Numbered from the stretch's first letter, positions 26,224 through 36,608 are shown. The stretch: DNA of 64,000 nt from Paraburkholderia kirstenboschensis (GCF_904848585.1 NZ_CAJHCR010000019.1:1-64000); one strand, 5' to 3'. Notes: generated by a model from the sequence alone, not told the origin. Translations and numbers: made by a program.

Positions 26224-29200
26224 TCACTTCAGCCCAAAATCGACTCGCGTGGTCGCACCTTTATCGTTGATGCCGTCTGCGTCCAGCTTCGGTGCGACGA
26301 TAAACACGCGGCTGCTGTCTATCTTGCCGTCCAGATACTGCTGCACGCTCTGCGCCCGCTGTTGCGCGAGCTGCCGCAAGCTGGCCTCGTCGATAGGCGC
26401 GTTGGCCGCAAGCGCGCTCTTCATGTCGTCGTCGGGCATGCTCTTCGTCAGGCCGACGATATTGCGCGGCTTCTTGAAGTCCGCGGATTTATACGCCTTG
26501 GTCAGATACTTGTCGTATTCCTTCGGATCGACGGTGACGCTCGACAACTCCACGCTCTGACCGTTGCCCACCACGTCCTTGATTTTCTGCTGTTTGACGA
26601 GGCGGTCCACATAGCGTGCGCGCAATGCGGGCTCGTCGAGCTTCGGATCCACGCGGCCGATCAGGTCCATTTTGATCGACGGTTTCGAGCCGAGCGCCTT
26701 CACAATCGTGTCGAGCTTCTTGTTGTCTTCTTCCGTGAGCTGCGCCGAGCCGGGTTCGAATTCCACATAGCCCAACTCTTCGCCACTCCCGCCGAACGCA
26801 TGGGCGATCAGCGAGAACGGCGCAGTCACCGCCTTTTGCAGCAGATTGAGCACCGCATGCCAGATCAGCCCGCCAACGCTGAACTCGGGATTCGACAACG
26901 AGCCTGACACGGGTAGATTCACGTCGATTTCACCGCGCGAATTCTTGAGCAGCGAAATGGCGAGCCGCACTGGCAGTTTGGTCGCCGTGTCGTTTTCGAC
27001 ATGATCGCCGAACGTCAGTTGATCGATAAACAGATGGTTGTCCGCATTCAGCTGATCGTTCTCCAGCTTGTAATGCAGATCGACGTTCAACTTGCCCTTG
27101 GTAATCGGATATCCGGCATATTTCGCGGAATATGGCGTGAGATTAGTCAGTTCGATGTCGTGCGCGCTCGCGGTCAGATCGAGCGCCGGCTTCGCGATCA
27201 GCGGATTGACGGTGCCGCGAATGGACAACGGACCGTTGGCCGCCAGCTTCGCCGCGATTTCGACAGGCGCAGACGTGGTCGACTGTGTGCCGAATGCGCC
27301 TACCGTGCCTTGAATGCCGACCAGGTTCGCCGTGTAGTTCGGCTTGATGAAGTTATCGGTGTACGTCACGCGGCCTTGCTGCAAGACGAGTTGGCCGAAA
27401 TGCAGCTTGACCGGGCTTTGCGGCGGCGTTGCGGCCGTAACCGTCGCGGGCGCAGCGGACGACGCAGGAGCGGACGCCGACGCCACCACGGGCGCCGACG
27501 CAGCAACGACAGCCGACGCTGTCGGCGGCGTCAACGGCACGGGCTCCGCACCGCCCTTGTTGTTCTTGTCGCGCGTGAGCGACTGCGCTGCGCCGGTTTC
27601 ATGCGCGACCACGTCGGTGAGATTCAGCTTGCCTTGTGCGTTGAGCAGCACGCGTCCATAGAACTTCGTGAAGGTGACGCGCTCCGCGTCCACCGACGTG
27701 CCGTGCTCGTCGTAATCCGCTTTCAGCTTGGACAATGCAAGCGAGCGCCATCCCGCGAACGGGTCCGAGGTTGCCTTGTCGAGCATCCGAACGTCGACAA
27801 GCGCAACGTCGCCGCGATAGCTCGCCTTCAACGACTTCGCCTGGCTCAACGCAAGATCGCCGCTGGCATTGAGCAGCGCGCTCGCGATCGCAGCATTCAA
27901 CTTGCTGCCGAAATACGGTTCAAAAGCCGCGGCGTCGAGCCGGTTCGCGTTCACCTTGACAGCGACCTTTAGCGGCGTTGCGGTAACGTCACCCTTGAGG
28001 TCGAGCGTGCCTTTCCTGTTTAGCGTGGCTTGCAGTTCGACCGGCAGCGGGCGGCCGAGGTCCTCGCTGATCTGCTTCACTTTCAGCTGCAGCGGCGTGA
28101 TGCCCAGTTTCACCGGCTGCGGCGTGGTGTTGTCGGTGAAATTGGCTGTGGCGTCTTTGAGATTCAGTTCGCCGATCTTGTAGCGCCACGCCGGTCCTTC
28201 GGCTTGTGCTTTCTTCGCCGCATGGATCGCCGTGCGCGCCGGCTCGGCCTCGTGAGAACCCGCGAGCGACGCCAGGTTGATGCTGCCGTCTTTGAGGCGT
28301 TGCACGTCCACAGCAAGGCCCGTGGTGTCGACGCTCGTGACGTCGGCCGTGCGGGCATTCAGGTCCACCTGCTTGACCTTCACGCTGCCTTGCGCGAGCG
28401 CGATCAAAGGCTCCTTGCCGCCGCGCGCCGCCACCTTCAACGAACGCATATCGAGTTGCGTATCCGCGACCATCACGGCAGCCGGCGACTTTGCCCAGTT
28501 CGCGCCGATATTCGCCGTCGCGGACAGCGCGCCGTCCGTCACCTGCGCAGCGGTCGCGGCGTCGAGATACGGTTGCAGCAGCGGCAAATTCAATGACTTG
28601 ATGTCGAGCTTCGCGCTCGCGGTTTTAGCGGCGAGGCTCAATGCACCGGCCAGGCCGAACGAACCACCGCTGCGCTTCAAGTCGGTATTCAGCGTGTAAT
28701 GCGCGGGCGCGGTGGCCAGCGTGGAAAAATCGGTCAGCGTGACAGCGAGTTTTTCCAGACCGACGTCGACGGGACGCGATGCGGCTTCGTCTCGCACGTT
28801 CACCGTACCGTCATTGAGCACGAAGCGTTTGATCGAGAGATCGAGCGGCGGTGCGGGCTTCGCGGCATTTTTGGCGTCACTTGCGCTCGATGCCGCCGCC
28901 GGCGTGCTCGCCTGGGATTTCGCCGCAGCAGGTGTAGATGCAGCCGCCGATGCGCTCGCCGATTCAGCCGCCGCCTTCGCAGCAGCCGGCGCGGGCGCGA
29001 ACATCCGCTCCACGCTCAGCACGCCGCTTCTGTCACGCGCGAGATTCGCGCTCGGCGCGTCGATACGAATATCGTCGAAATGATAGAGGCTCTTCAGCGG
29101 CTCCAGTGTGCGCGCGGCGACATGCACGGTGCGCGCTGCAAAAAACGGCGCCTTGCTCTGGTCCTGCACGTTGACGTCGTTCAGATCGACGGTGCCGGCA

Positions 29201-30057
29201 ACGCGCAGCGTCGGCGCGTCGTTCGACATGACGAAGTTCAGCTTCAGATCCGTGGACAGCTTGCCCGACTGCACGATCACCGGTAGCTTGGTCGGCACGT
29301 ACGAGATGAGGCGCGGCACGTCTAGCCCGTCGAAGCGCAACGACACTTCCGACTCGCGCGACGCGGCGAATGGCTTCGTCTTGCCGTCGATGGCAATCGG
29401 ACTGCCGTCGATCCGCGCGCGCAGTAACGGCTCGACGAAGATATCGGTCTTGGACGGCAACGTGGCGATAAACGGAATGCCGAGCTTCCATTGATCGATT
29501 ACATGAGTCGCGCCGAGCAGTTTGTCGTCGAATGTGATCTGGCCGTTCTCAAGACGAATGTTCGACACAGAAAAGAGCGTCGGCTTGGTATCGGGCGCGC
29601 TCGGCTGCTTCGAAAATTTCTCGATCAGATCCGTGAAATTAAAGCGCTGCGCGTCATAGCGAACCACATGGAAGCGCGGCGAGTCGAGCTGAACTTCGTC
29701 GATAATCGGCGCTGCGCGAAACAGCGAACTCCACGACGGCTGCACGATAAGCCGCTCGATATCCACGAAATTGCCCGGACCGCCCCGTTCGCCGATATGT
29801 ACGCGATCGGCTTCGAGTTTGAGCGTATAGGGATTAAGCGCAATGCGGCCGATAGTTGCGGGCCGGTCGAGCTGCTTGCTGAGTTGCTGCTCAGCGATGT
29901 GGCGAATCAGCGGCGGCGCCGCGAAAAAGCCCAGCAGACCGAACAATACGATGAAGATCAGCAGACCTGTGATGACGCGCCGTGTGCGCCGCGACTGCGC
30001 GACATCGCGCATGGTCCGCATGGAAGAGGCGAATGATGCTTTATTGATGCTTGCCAT
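26224..30057 (-). CDS. Giant AsmA-like DUF748 protein
   Basis: 1277 aa. An N-terminal membrane anchor (about residues 28-50, VITGLLIFIVLFGLLGFF) precedes a very long beta-rich periplasmic region with repeated AsmA/DUF748 modules (for example RPATIGRIALNPYTLKLEADRV and ITKGKLNVDLHYKLE). Ala/Pro/Ser-rich linkers occur near residues 360-410 and 860-910. The C-terminus (VEFEPGSAQLTEEDNKKLD onward) recalls the OmpA domain. AsmA-like proteins are thought to bridge the membranes and move phospholipid; that role is inferred. ATG 30057 is the first Met before the membrane helix. It is convergent with the MocR gene. Confidence 0.88.
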   Translation of the reverse strand: MASINKASFASSMRTMRDVAQSRRTRRVITGLLIFIVLFGLLGFFAAPPLIRHIAEQQLSKQLDRPATIGRIALNPYTLKLEADRVHIGERGGPGNFVDIERLIVQPSWSSLFRAAPIIDEVQLDSPRFHVVRYDAQRFNFTDLIEKFSKQPSAPDTKPTLFSVSNIRLENGQITFDDKLLGATHVIDQWKLGIPFIATLPSKTDIFVEPLLRARIDGSPIAIDGKTKPFAASRESEVSLRFDGLDVPRLISYVPTKLPVIVQSGKLSTDLKLNFVMSNDAPTLRVAGTVDLNDVNVQDQSKAPFFAARTVHVAARTLEPLKSLYHFDDIRIDAPSANLARDRSGVLSVERMFAPAPAAAKAAAESASASAAASTPAAAKSQASTPAAASSASDAKNAAKPAPPLDLSIKRFVLNDGTVNVRDEAASRPVDVGLEKLAVTLTDFSTLATAPAHYTLNTDLKRSGGSFGLAGALSLAAKTASAKLDIKSLNLPLLQPYLDAATAAQVTDGALSATANIGANWAKSPAAVMVADTQLDMRSLKVAARGGKEPLIALAQGSVKVKQVDLNARTADVTSVDTTGLAVDVQRLKDGSINLASLAGSHEAEPARTAIHAAKKAQAEGPAWRYKIGELNLKDATANFTDNTTPQPVKLGITPLQLKVKQISEDLGRPLPVELQATLNRKGTLDLKGDVTATPLKVAVKVNANRLDAAAFEPYFGSKLNAAIASALLNASGDLALSQAKSLKASYRGDVALVDVRMLDKATSDPFAGWRSLALSKLKADYDEHGTSVDAERVTFTKFYGRVLLNAQGKLNLTDVVAHETGAAQSLTRDKNNKGGAEPVPLTPPTASAVVAASAPVVASASAPASSAAPATVTAATPPQSPVKLHFGQLVLQQGRVTYTDNFIKPNYTANLVGIQGTVGAFGTQSTTSAPVEIAAKLAANGPLSIRGTVNPLIAKPALDLTASAHDIELTNLTPYSAKYAGYPITKGKLNVDLHYKLENDQLNADNHLFIDQLTFGDHVENDTATKLPVRLAISLLKNSRGEIDVNLPVSGSLSNPEFSVGGLIWHAVLNLLQKAVTAPFSLIAHAFGGSGEELGYVEFEPGSAQLTEEDNKKLDTIVKALGSKPSIKMDLIGRVDPKLDEPALRARYVDRLVKQQKIKDVVGNGQSVELSSVTVDPKEYDKYLTKAYKSADFKKPRNIVGLTKSMPDDDMKSALAANAPIDEASLRQLAQQRAQSVQQYLDGKIDSSRVFIVAPKLDADGINDKGATTRVDFGLK

Positions 30058-30276
30058 GCTCGGTTTTGGGTAATGCGGCGGCAAGCCCGCCGCTAAACGA
30101 AAATCCCGCAAGCGGCAGTATAAGTCGTGAATCTTTCGTGGGATAGAAATGTAAGCTGAGCTTACACAATAGCTCGCACTATAAAGCCGCGCGTCCGTCA
30201 CTCACATGGCGCTATGACGGACACGCTGATCGGCCTTCGAATCTCGCGGACTGCGCGCGCAGCCGACTCGTGCGGA

Positions 30277-31698
30277 TTACTGACGCACGACGGCCGGCGG
30301 TTGCCAGGTGCCGTCGGTGGCTTGAGGCTTCGGCGCGTATAAACGCAGCACCAGTTGCAGATCCGCGCGCGGCGCCGGCAGCCAATTGCCGCTCTTGCCG
30401 CGCGTGGACGACACGGTCACGTCGAGCGATCCATCGCGATTGCGGCGCGCGCCGTTGCGATCGCCAACCGCAATACGCGCCGGCGCGCTTTCGCCGAGCG
30501 CGCCGTCTTTCGTGTAAGCGGTAATCGACCAGAAGCCGCGCACCGGCGGCAACTGATTCGGCGCAAAGTGAATCACGTAGCGATTCGCGCCGTTGAGCGC
30601 GTGACCGTCGCTGTCCTGAGTGACGACCGCTCGCACTTCGTCGTCTTTCGTGCCGATACCGGGTTGCGCATATGCAGCGTATGCGCGCAGTGCGTAGTCC
30701 GGGCCGTAGTTGCCCACGCTATCGCCGAACCAGCTCCAGCCATTGCCGGTCAGCAAGTTCGACGGCGGCGTCACCACGCGTTCGTGACCATCGGCGAGAC
30801 CGGCTGCAATCGCCTCCGATGCGGCAGGCAGCTTGACGGGCTGGTCCGGCGTCACACCGAGGTCGGAAAGGATTTTCAGCGCATGCGGATCGGCGGGCTC
30901 CGGCGGGTTGTCGGCCAGCGCCTGCGCGAGCCGGTTGAAGAAGCCGTTCGCGTCGAGCGCTGCGACTTGCGCGGCAGGCGTGCCCGCTGCGCTGCCGGTA
31001 GCGGCGGCGTCGGCATTGCTGCGCGGCGGCGCAATCGACACCGAACGCGCGTCGCCCGCATAGACGGAAAGCGGCGCGACGCGGATCGCCCGTTGCAGCT
31101 TGCGAACCGCAGTCAGATCACGCGTGCCGTTCGACTGAATGCGCACGCTCACCCATGCGTTGCGGGTTGGGACATCGACGCGCTTCACGTTTTTGGGCAG
31201 ATCGCCCTGCCAACCCGGTCCGACGAAGGCGATGGCTTGCGCCTTGATGCCAGCCGCGCGGCTGGCGAACTGATCGCTCGTCGACCAGACCACGTTGGTC
31301 CACATGTCGAGCACACGGGCGTCGACGTAGCGGCCATGCGAGTCGGGCAGCGCGATGATCACCGGCTCCGCGCCGACATCCAGCCAGCCGGTTGAATCCA
31401 GCGTATCGAGGCTCGGCTGCATCGGATTGGCCGCGCCGATTGGCGGCAGCGCCTGCGCATGGCGCAGCGTATTGAGCGGCGCCCGACCGGGTTCGGTGCC
31501 GACTGCCGCGTCGCGCGCGACGCCCATCAGTACCAGCGGATAGCCGAACACGTATGAATCGGCGACTTCGTCCTTGATCCAGCCAGTGGATTTTTGCGTC
31601 GTGGAAGGCGTCGACGCACAACCGGTGAGAAATGCGAGGCCCGCGAACGATACGCAGGTCCAGTAATTCAAAAACAGTGCTCGGCGATTTTTTATCAT
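30277..31698 (-). CDS. DUF1254/DUF1214 lipoprotein
   Basis: 473 aa. The N-terminus MIKNRRALFLNYWTCVSFAG runs into LAFLTGCASTP, a lipobox with a lipidated Cys. A DUF1254 region (DSYVFGYPLVLMGVARDA, then LDTLDSTGWLDVG and DMWTNVVWSTSDQFASRAAG) is followed by DUF1214 (NRYVIHFAPNQLPPVRGFWSITAY, then SGNWLPAPRADLQLVLRLYAPK). Proteins of this family are widespread and of unknown function. ATG 31698 is the start nearest the signal peptide; upstream in-frame codons look non-coding. Confidence 0.9.
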   Translation of the reverse strand: MIKNRRALFLNYWTCVSFAGLAFLTGCASTPSTTQKSTGWIKDEVADSYVFGYPLVLMGVARDAAVGTEPGRAPLNTLRHAQALPPIGAANPMQPSLDTLDSTGWLDVGAEPVIIALPDSHGRYVDARVLDMWTNVVWSTSDQFASRAAGIKAQAIAFVGPGWQGDLPKNVKRVDVPTRNAWVSVRIQSNGTRDLTAVRKLQRAIRVAPLSVYAGDARSVSIAPPRSNADAAATGSAAGTPAAQVAALDANGFFNRLAQALADNPPEPADPHALKILSDLGVTPDQPVKLPAASEAIAAGLADGHERVVTPPSNLLTGNGWSWFGDSVGNYGPDYALRAYAAYAQPGIGTKDDEVRAVVTQDSDGHALNGANRYVIHFAPNQLPPVRGFWSITAYTKDGALGESAPARIAVGDRNGARRNRDGSLDVTVSSTRGKSGNWLPAPRADLQLVLRLYAPKPQATDGTWQPPAVVRQ

Positions 31699-32028
31699 TC
31701 GTTCAATGGGCGGAACGTGCTGTCCAAAGGGAGACGCCGGCGCGAGCGCAACGGTGCTCGCGCGGTCTCCCCAAACCCAGCGCAGCCAGTCCGCGTCGCA
31801 TCGCCGACAACATCGCGTTGTATCGTATCCGCGCTTGTCAGGCAAGCGCAAAGGCGTGAATAGCGTTTAGTTTCCAACGCGCGGCTCGAATTCCGGCGAC
31901 GGCGGCTCGCCACCTGTTCGGGCATGTCACGCAGTCCCGTTGCAGGCATGTGCTTGACCTTCCCATCATGGGAAGGTCGATACTAGACATCACCATGCGG
32001 CCCAATGCCGTCGCGAGCCTGAACCACC
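31699..32028. promoter_or_regulatory. Intergenic region upstream of copA and DUF1254 gene
   Basis: 330 bases between divergent genes with no convincing ORF. The right part holds the CueR-type copper promoter (31954-31985). The left 250 bases must contain the promoter of the minus-strand lipoprotein gene, but I see no clear elements there. Confidence 0.6.
31954..31985 (+). promoter_or_regulatory. CueR-type copper-responsive promoter of copA
   Basis: The perfect dyad ACCTTCCC-ATCAT-GGGAAGGT (31957-31977) lies in the spacer of a promoter with -35 TTGACC (31954-31959) and -10 GATACT (31979-31984). The 19-base spacer is the over-long spacing typical of MerR-family activation. The layout closely matches known CueR targets in front of copA. 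No cueR gene lies in the window, so the regulator is encoded elsewhere. Confidence 0.9.
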
Positions 32029-34347
32029 ATGACCGAACTTGCCACTGCTTCACACGACACCGACGCCAACCCGACTCGTTCCGCCGAACTCGAAATCGGC
32101 GGGATGACCTGCGCCTCCTGCGCGATGCGCGTCGAAAAGGCGTTGGCGAAGGTGCCGGGCGTCGCCTCCGCGTCGGTGAATCTGGCGACCGAAACCGCGA
32201 GCGTGAATCTGACTGCAGCCGCAGCCGGTTCGGACGCGCTGATCGCCGCCGTCAAGAAAGCGGGCTATGAAGCGGCGCTGGTCGCCCCGCCGGATGCAGC
32301 GCCGGAAATAGCCGATATCGACTCTGCCAGCGCTCCCGAAACGACTGCAGCCGCCGCTGGCGCCGTCGTCACCACCGCCGCCGAGCGCAAACGCAGCCAG
32401 ACGCGCCGCGAACTGGCTGCCGTGCTCGTCTGCGCTTTGCTGACGTTGCCGCTCATCGTGCCGATGCTGGGCGAATGGTTCGGCGTGCACGCAATGCTCG
32501 CGCCGTGGCTGCAATTCGGCCTCGCGTCGATCGTGCAGTTCGTGTTCGGCGCGCGCTTCTACCGCGCGGCTTATCGGGCCGTGCGCGCCGGCGCGGGGAA
32601 CATGGACTTGCTGGTGGCGCTCGGCACGTCGGCGGCCTATGGCATCAGCGTGTATCAACTAGCAACGCATCCGGACGACGCGATGCATCTTTACTTCGAA
32701 GCGTCGGCGGTTGTCATCACGCTGGTGCGCTTCGGCAAATGGCTCGAAGCGCGCGCCAAGCGCCAAACCACCGACGCGATCCGCGCGCTTCAGGCGCTGC
32801 GTCCCGACCGAGCCCGCATTCGCGTCGGCGCGGGCGAGCGCGAAGTGCCGCTCGCCCAGGTCAAGGTGGGCACGGTCGTGATCGTGCGGCCGGGCGAACG
32901 CGTTCCGGTAGATGGCGCGGTGCTGGAAGGCCGCACTCACATCGACGAATCGCTGATTACCGGCGAAAGCCTGCCTGTAGCCAAACAGACGGGCGACGCC
33001 GTGACCGCCGGCTCCATCAACGGCGAAGGCGCCATAGCGGTCACGACCACCGCGATCGGCGCCGAAACGACGCTCGCGCGGATCATTCGCCTCGTCGAGA
33101 GCGCGCAGGCGGAGAAAGCGCCGATCCAGCGGCTCGTCGACCGCGTCAGCGAAATCTTCGTGCCGGCGATCCTAGGCATTGCCGCGCTCACGCTGATCGG
33201 CTGGCTGCTGGCCGGCGCCGGCGGCGAAACGGCGATCCTGAACGCGGTCGCCGTGCTGGTGATCGCCTGCCCCTGTGCGCTCGGGCTCGCGACGCCCGCA
33301 GCGATCATGGCCGGAACCGGCGTCGCGGCGCGCCACGGCTTGCTTATTAAAGACGCCGAGGCGCTGGAAACCGCGCATCGCGTGAATGTTGTTGCGTTCG
33401 ACAAAACCGGCACGCTGACGATCGGCCAACCTTCGGTGACAGCGTTCGAACCGGTCGGCAGCATAGGCCGCGACGAAGCATTGGCGCTCGCCGCCGCCGT
33501 GCAGCGTCAAAGCGATCACCCGTTGGCGCGAGCAGTCGTCAAGGCGCATGAAGCGGCGGCGTCCGGTGCACGGGCACTTACTGCGAGCGCCGCACGGGCC
33601 GTAGCCGGTCGCGGCGTCGAAGCGGACGTCGACGGCCGCACGCTCGCCCTCGGCAGCACGCGCTGGCTTCGGGAGCTTGGCATCGGCCTGTCGCCGGAAG
33701 CCGAGGCGCGCGCTCGCGAACTCGAAGCCGCAGGCAATACCGTGTCCTGGCTCATGCAGCGCGATTCACAGGCGAGCGTCGCGCTCGCGCTGATCGCATT
33801 CGGCGACACCGTGAAGCCGACGGCGCGCGCCGCTATCGAGAGGCTCAGGGCAATGGGCGTCAAAAGCGTGCTCGTCACCGGCGACAATCGGGGCAGTGCG
33901 GCGAGCGTTGCACAAGCGCTCGGCATCGACGAATTCCATGCGGAAGTGCTGCCGGACGACAAGGCCCGCGTGATCCGCGACCTGAAAATGCGCAGCGCGG
34001 GCATCGTCGCGATGGCCGGCGACGGCATCAACGACGCGCCCGCACTGGCCGCCGCCGACATTGGCATCGCCATGGCAACCGGCACCGACGTCGCTATGCA
34101 CGCTGCGGGCATCACGCTGATGCGCGGCGACCCGGCGCTCGTCGCCGACGCGATCGATATTTCGCGCAAAACCTGGCGCAAGATCCAGCAGAACCTGTTC
34201 TGGGCGTTCGTGTACAACCTGGTCGGCATTCCGCTCGCCGCTTTCGGCTTGCTGAATCCGATGCTCGCCGGCGCGGCGATGGCGTTCTCCAGTGTCAGCG
34301 TCGTCACGAACGCGCTGTTGTTGCGCACGTGGCGGGCGAAGGTATGA
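32029..34347 (+). CDS. copA: Copper-exporting P1B-type ATPase CopA
   Basis: 772 aa. One N-terminal HMA domain with GMTCASC (residues 25-31) is followed by eight predicted membrane helices. It has the ion-path motif ACPCALG, the phosphorylation site DKTGT, the TGE loop (LITGESLPV), SDHPLARAV (HP motif) and GDGINDAPAL. Cys-Pro-Cys with HMA indicates Cu(I) export from the cytosol. The CueR-type promoter 50-75 bases upstream supports copper control. Only one HMA is present, at the lower end for bacterial CopA. It ends 173 bases before the chemoreceptor gene, so it is probably a single-gene unit. Confidence 0.96.
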   Translation: MTELATASHDTDANPTRSAELEIGGMTCASCAMRVEKALAKVPGVASASVNLATETASVNLTAAAAGSDALIAAVKKAGYEAALVAPPDAAPEIADIDSASAPETTAAAAGAVVTTAAERKRSQTRRELAAVLVCALLTLPLIVPMLGEWFGVHAMLAPWLQFGLASIVQFVFGARFYRAAYRAVRAGAGNMDLLVALGTSAAYGISVYQLATHPDDAMHLYFEASAVVITLVRFGKWLEARAKRQTTDAIRALQALRPDRARIRVGAGEREVPLAQVKVGTVVIVRPGERVPVDGAVLEGRTHIDESLITGESLPVAKQTGDAVTAGSINGEGAIAVTTTAIGAETTLARIIRLVESAQAEKAPIQRLVDRVSEIFVPAILGIAALTLIGWLLAGAGGETAILNAVAVLVIACPCALGLATPAAIMAGTGVAARHGLLIKDAEALETAHRVNVVAFDKTGTLTIGQPSVTAFEPVGSIGRDEALALAAAVQRQSDHPLARAVVKAHEAAASGARALTASAARAVAGRGVEADVDGRTLALGSTRWLRELGIGLSPEAEARARELEAAGNTVSWLMQRDSQASVALALIAFGDTVKPTARAAIERLRAMGVKSVLVTGDNRGSAASVAQALGIDEFHAEVLPDDKARVIRDLKMRSAGIVAMAGDGINDAPALAAADIGIAMATGTDVAMHAAGITLMRGDPALVADAIDISRKTWRKIQQNLFWAFVYNLVGIPLAAFGLLNPMLAGAAMAFSSVSVVTNALLLRTWRAKV

Positions 34348-34421
34348 CGCCGAGCCGCTCCTTTCGAGCGCCCGCAGGCGCTTGCGCTGCGCCTCACTAT
34401 TACAGAAAGCTTGCACTTTTC

Positions 34422-34449
34422 TAAAGAAAGCGTTGATCGCGGCCGTAAA
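34422..34449 (+). promoter_or_regulatory. Weak sigma-28 promoter candidate
   Basis: TAAA at 34422-34425 and GCCGTAAA at 34442-34449, separated by 16 bases, resemble the flagellar sigma-28 consensus TAAA-N15-GCCGATAA with one extra spacer base and two -10 mismatches. It lies 71 bases before the chemoreceptor ATG, as expected for a chemotaxis gene. Confidence 0.3.
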
Positions 34450-34520
34450 CAAGACACGTTGCCGGATAGTGCCTGTGCACTGCCCGTGTCTCGTTTGTCC
34501 CTCTTACTCCGCATACGCCC

Positions 34521-36494
34521 ATGGAATTTCTCTCTTTGCGCCGCGCCAGTGTCGGCGCCCGGCTCGCCGTACTGTCATGCGTGCTGGTGGCGTTGATTTT
34601 CGCCTCCTTCACGTGGGCGCTCACGCGCAGCGCCGGCAAGCAGGTCAGTGACCAGGTGCTCGAGCGCATCGCCGAAAAGGACCGCTCGATCGCCGCGATG
34701 ATCACGTTGTTCGACAAGGCGTTGTCCGCCGAAGTCGACCGTTCGACGTCGATGTTCGCGAGCTTCCTGCCCACTACCTACACGCTCGACGAAACGCAGA
34801 AGATCGACGTGAACGGTGTGGCCACGCCCACCTTCAAGGCCGGCGACAAAGTCCTGAACATGGATTTCAGCATTCCCGACCAGTTTCTCGAACGCAGCGG
34901 CGCGGTGGCGACGATCTTCGCCCGCACCGGCGACGACTTCGTGCGCGTCACGACATCGTTGAAGAAACAGGACGGCTCCCGCGCGATCGGCACGCTGCTC
35001 GACCGCAAAGGGCCGGCTTATGCGCTCCTCGTCGCGAACAAAACCTATACGGGGCTCGCAGCGCTATTCGGCAAGCGCTGGATCACGCAATACCGGCCGG
35101 TTACCGATGCAAGCGGCCGCGTGATCGGTGCGCTCTTTGTCGGCGTGAACGTCGACCAGGAAATCCAGCAGGTCGAAGACGGCATTCGCAAGCTGAAGAT
35201 CGGCGACACCGGGTATTACTTCGTGCTCAACGCGTCGAAGGGCGCGGATCAGGGCAAGCTGATCGTGCATCCGGCCGCCGCCGGCAAGGTCGCGGACAAT
35301 GCGAACGCGCCGTATCAGCAGATGCTCGACATGAAGGAAGGCCGCCTCGAATACAGTTCCGCCGACGCCACGCTCGGCGAGCAAGGCGCGCGCGGCAAGT
35401 TCGTCTCGTTCATCACGGTGCCGGAATGGCAATGGCTGGTGGGCGGCATCGCGCCGCGCGACGAAGTGATGGCCGATATCACCGCCACGCGCAATCGCTT
35501 CCTGCTACTCGGCTTCGTGCTGGTCGGCGTGTTCGCGGTCGTGTTCCTGTTTGCGGTGCGGCGCCTCGTCAGCCGGCCGCTCGATGAAGCCGCGAAGGCA
35601 TCTGAGCGCTTTGCTTCGGGCGATCTGAGCGTGCGCGTGGCGAAAGGCGCGAGCAGCCGCGCCGACGAAATCGGCCGCCTGATGCGCTCGATCGACGGCA
35701 TCGGCGAAGGGCTTGCGCGCATTGTTTCGCAAGTGCGCAGCGCGTCGACCGATATGTCGCACGGCACCGAGAAGATCGCCACGGGCAGCGGCAATATCGC
35801 GTCGCGCATCGCCACACAAGCCAGCAGCCTCGAAGAAACGGCGGCGAGCATGGAGCAGATCACGTCGACGGTGCAGCAGAACGCCGACCACGCGGCACAA
35901 GCGAACACGCTCGTCACGCGCGCGGCGAACGCAGCGCTCGAAGGCGGCCGTGCAGTGGAACGTGTCGTATCGACGATGGGCGAGATCAGCCGCTCGTCGC
36001 AAAAGATTGCAGAGATCACGAGCGTGATCGAAGGCATTGCGTTCCAGACCAACATTCTTGCGCTGAACGCGGCCGTCGAAGCGGCCCGCGCAGGCGAGCA
36101 CGGCAAAGGCTTTGCGGTGGTCGCCTCCGAAGTACGCGCGCTCGCTCAGCGCAGCGCGGCTTCGGTCAAGGAGATCGAAGGTCTGATCGCCGAATCGACG
36201 GCGACCGTGCAAAGCGGCTTCCAGATTGCCGAGCAGGCCAGCACGACGATGCAAGGGATCGTTCAGCAGGTCGGTCAGGTCCGCGCGATCATGGGCGAGA
36301 TCAGCGTTGCGTCGCGCGAACAATCGGGCGGGATCGAGCAGGTCAACCTCGCGGTCACGCAGATCGGCGAAGCCACGCAGCAAAACGCGACGATTGTCGG
36401 CGAAGCGGAAGACGCGGCCGCCGAATTGCGCGATCACGCCGCGCGACTTGCGCAAGTGGTCAGCGTTTTCAAGCTCGAAAGCGGGCGGGACTGA
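34521..36494 (+). CDS. Methyl-accepting chemotaxis protein with Cache domain
   Basis: 657 aa. Two membrane helices (about residues 15-38 and 327-350) bracket a periplasmic sensor of about 285 residues that resembles the Cache_3-Cache_2 fusion type (ASGRVIGALFVGVNVDQEIQ, GDTGYYFVLNASKGADQGKLIVHP). A HAMP domain follows, then the signalling domain with the conserved hairpin tip GIAFQTNILALNAAVEAARAG. The ligand is not predictable; Cache domains often bind amino or organic acids. The Gln-Gln-Asn-Ala sites around VQQNADHAAQ are probable methylation regions. There is no CheR-binding pentapeptide at the C-terminus. Confidence 0.94.
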   Translation: MEFLSLRRASVGARLAVLSCVLVALIFASFTWALTRSAGKQVSDQVLERIAEKDRSIAAMITLFDKALSAEVDRSTSMFASFLPTTYTLDETQKIDVNGVATPTFKAGDKVLNMDFSIPDQFLERSGAVATIFARTGDDFVRVTTSLKKQDGSRAIGTLLDRKGPAYALLVANKTYTGLAALFGKRWITQYRPVTDASGRVIGALFVGVNVDQEIQQVEDGIRKLKIGDTGYYFVLNASKGADQGKLIVHPAAAGKVADNANAPYQQMLDMKEGRLEYSSADATLGEQGARGKFVSFITVPEWQWLVGGIAPRDEVMADITATRNRFLLLGFVLVGVFAVVFLFAVRRLVSRPLDEAAKASERFASGDLSVRVAKGASSRADEIGRLMRSIDGIGEGLARIVSQVRSASTDMSHGTEKIATGSGNIASRIATQASSLEETAASMEQITSTVQQNADHAAQANTLVTRAANAALEGGRAVERVVSTMGEISRSSQKIAEITSVIEGIAFQTNILALNAAVEAARAGEHGKGFAVVASEVRALAQRSAASVKEIEGLIAESTATVQSGFQIAEQASTTMQGIVQQVGQVRAIMGEISVASREQSGGIEQVNLAVTQIGEATQQNATIVGEAEDAAAELRDHAARLAQVVSVFKLESGRD

Positions 36495-36561
36495 GTCGCC
36501 GCGGGATCGCGGCTGGGTTGCAGCCGGGTTGCAGCGGCATCGCGGGTTTGCGGCTCGCTTG

Positions 36562-36588
36562 ACGACGCAGTGTCGGCTTCTGCGTCGT
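36562..36588. terminator. Hairpin between convergent MCP and GST genes
   Basis: ACGACGCAG (36562-36570) and CTGCGTCGT (36580-36588) form a 9-bp perfect stem around a 9-base loop. It sits between two convergent stop codons (36494 and 36609). The T-tracts are short, so it may be only a weak terminator on either strand. Confidence 0.45.
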
Positions 36589-36608
36589 TCAAACGCATCT
36601 GAGGATTG

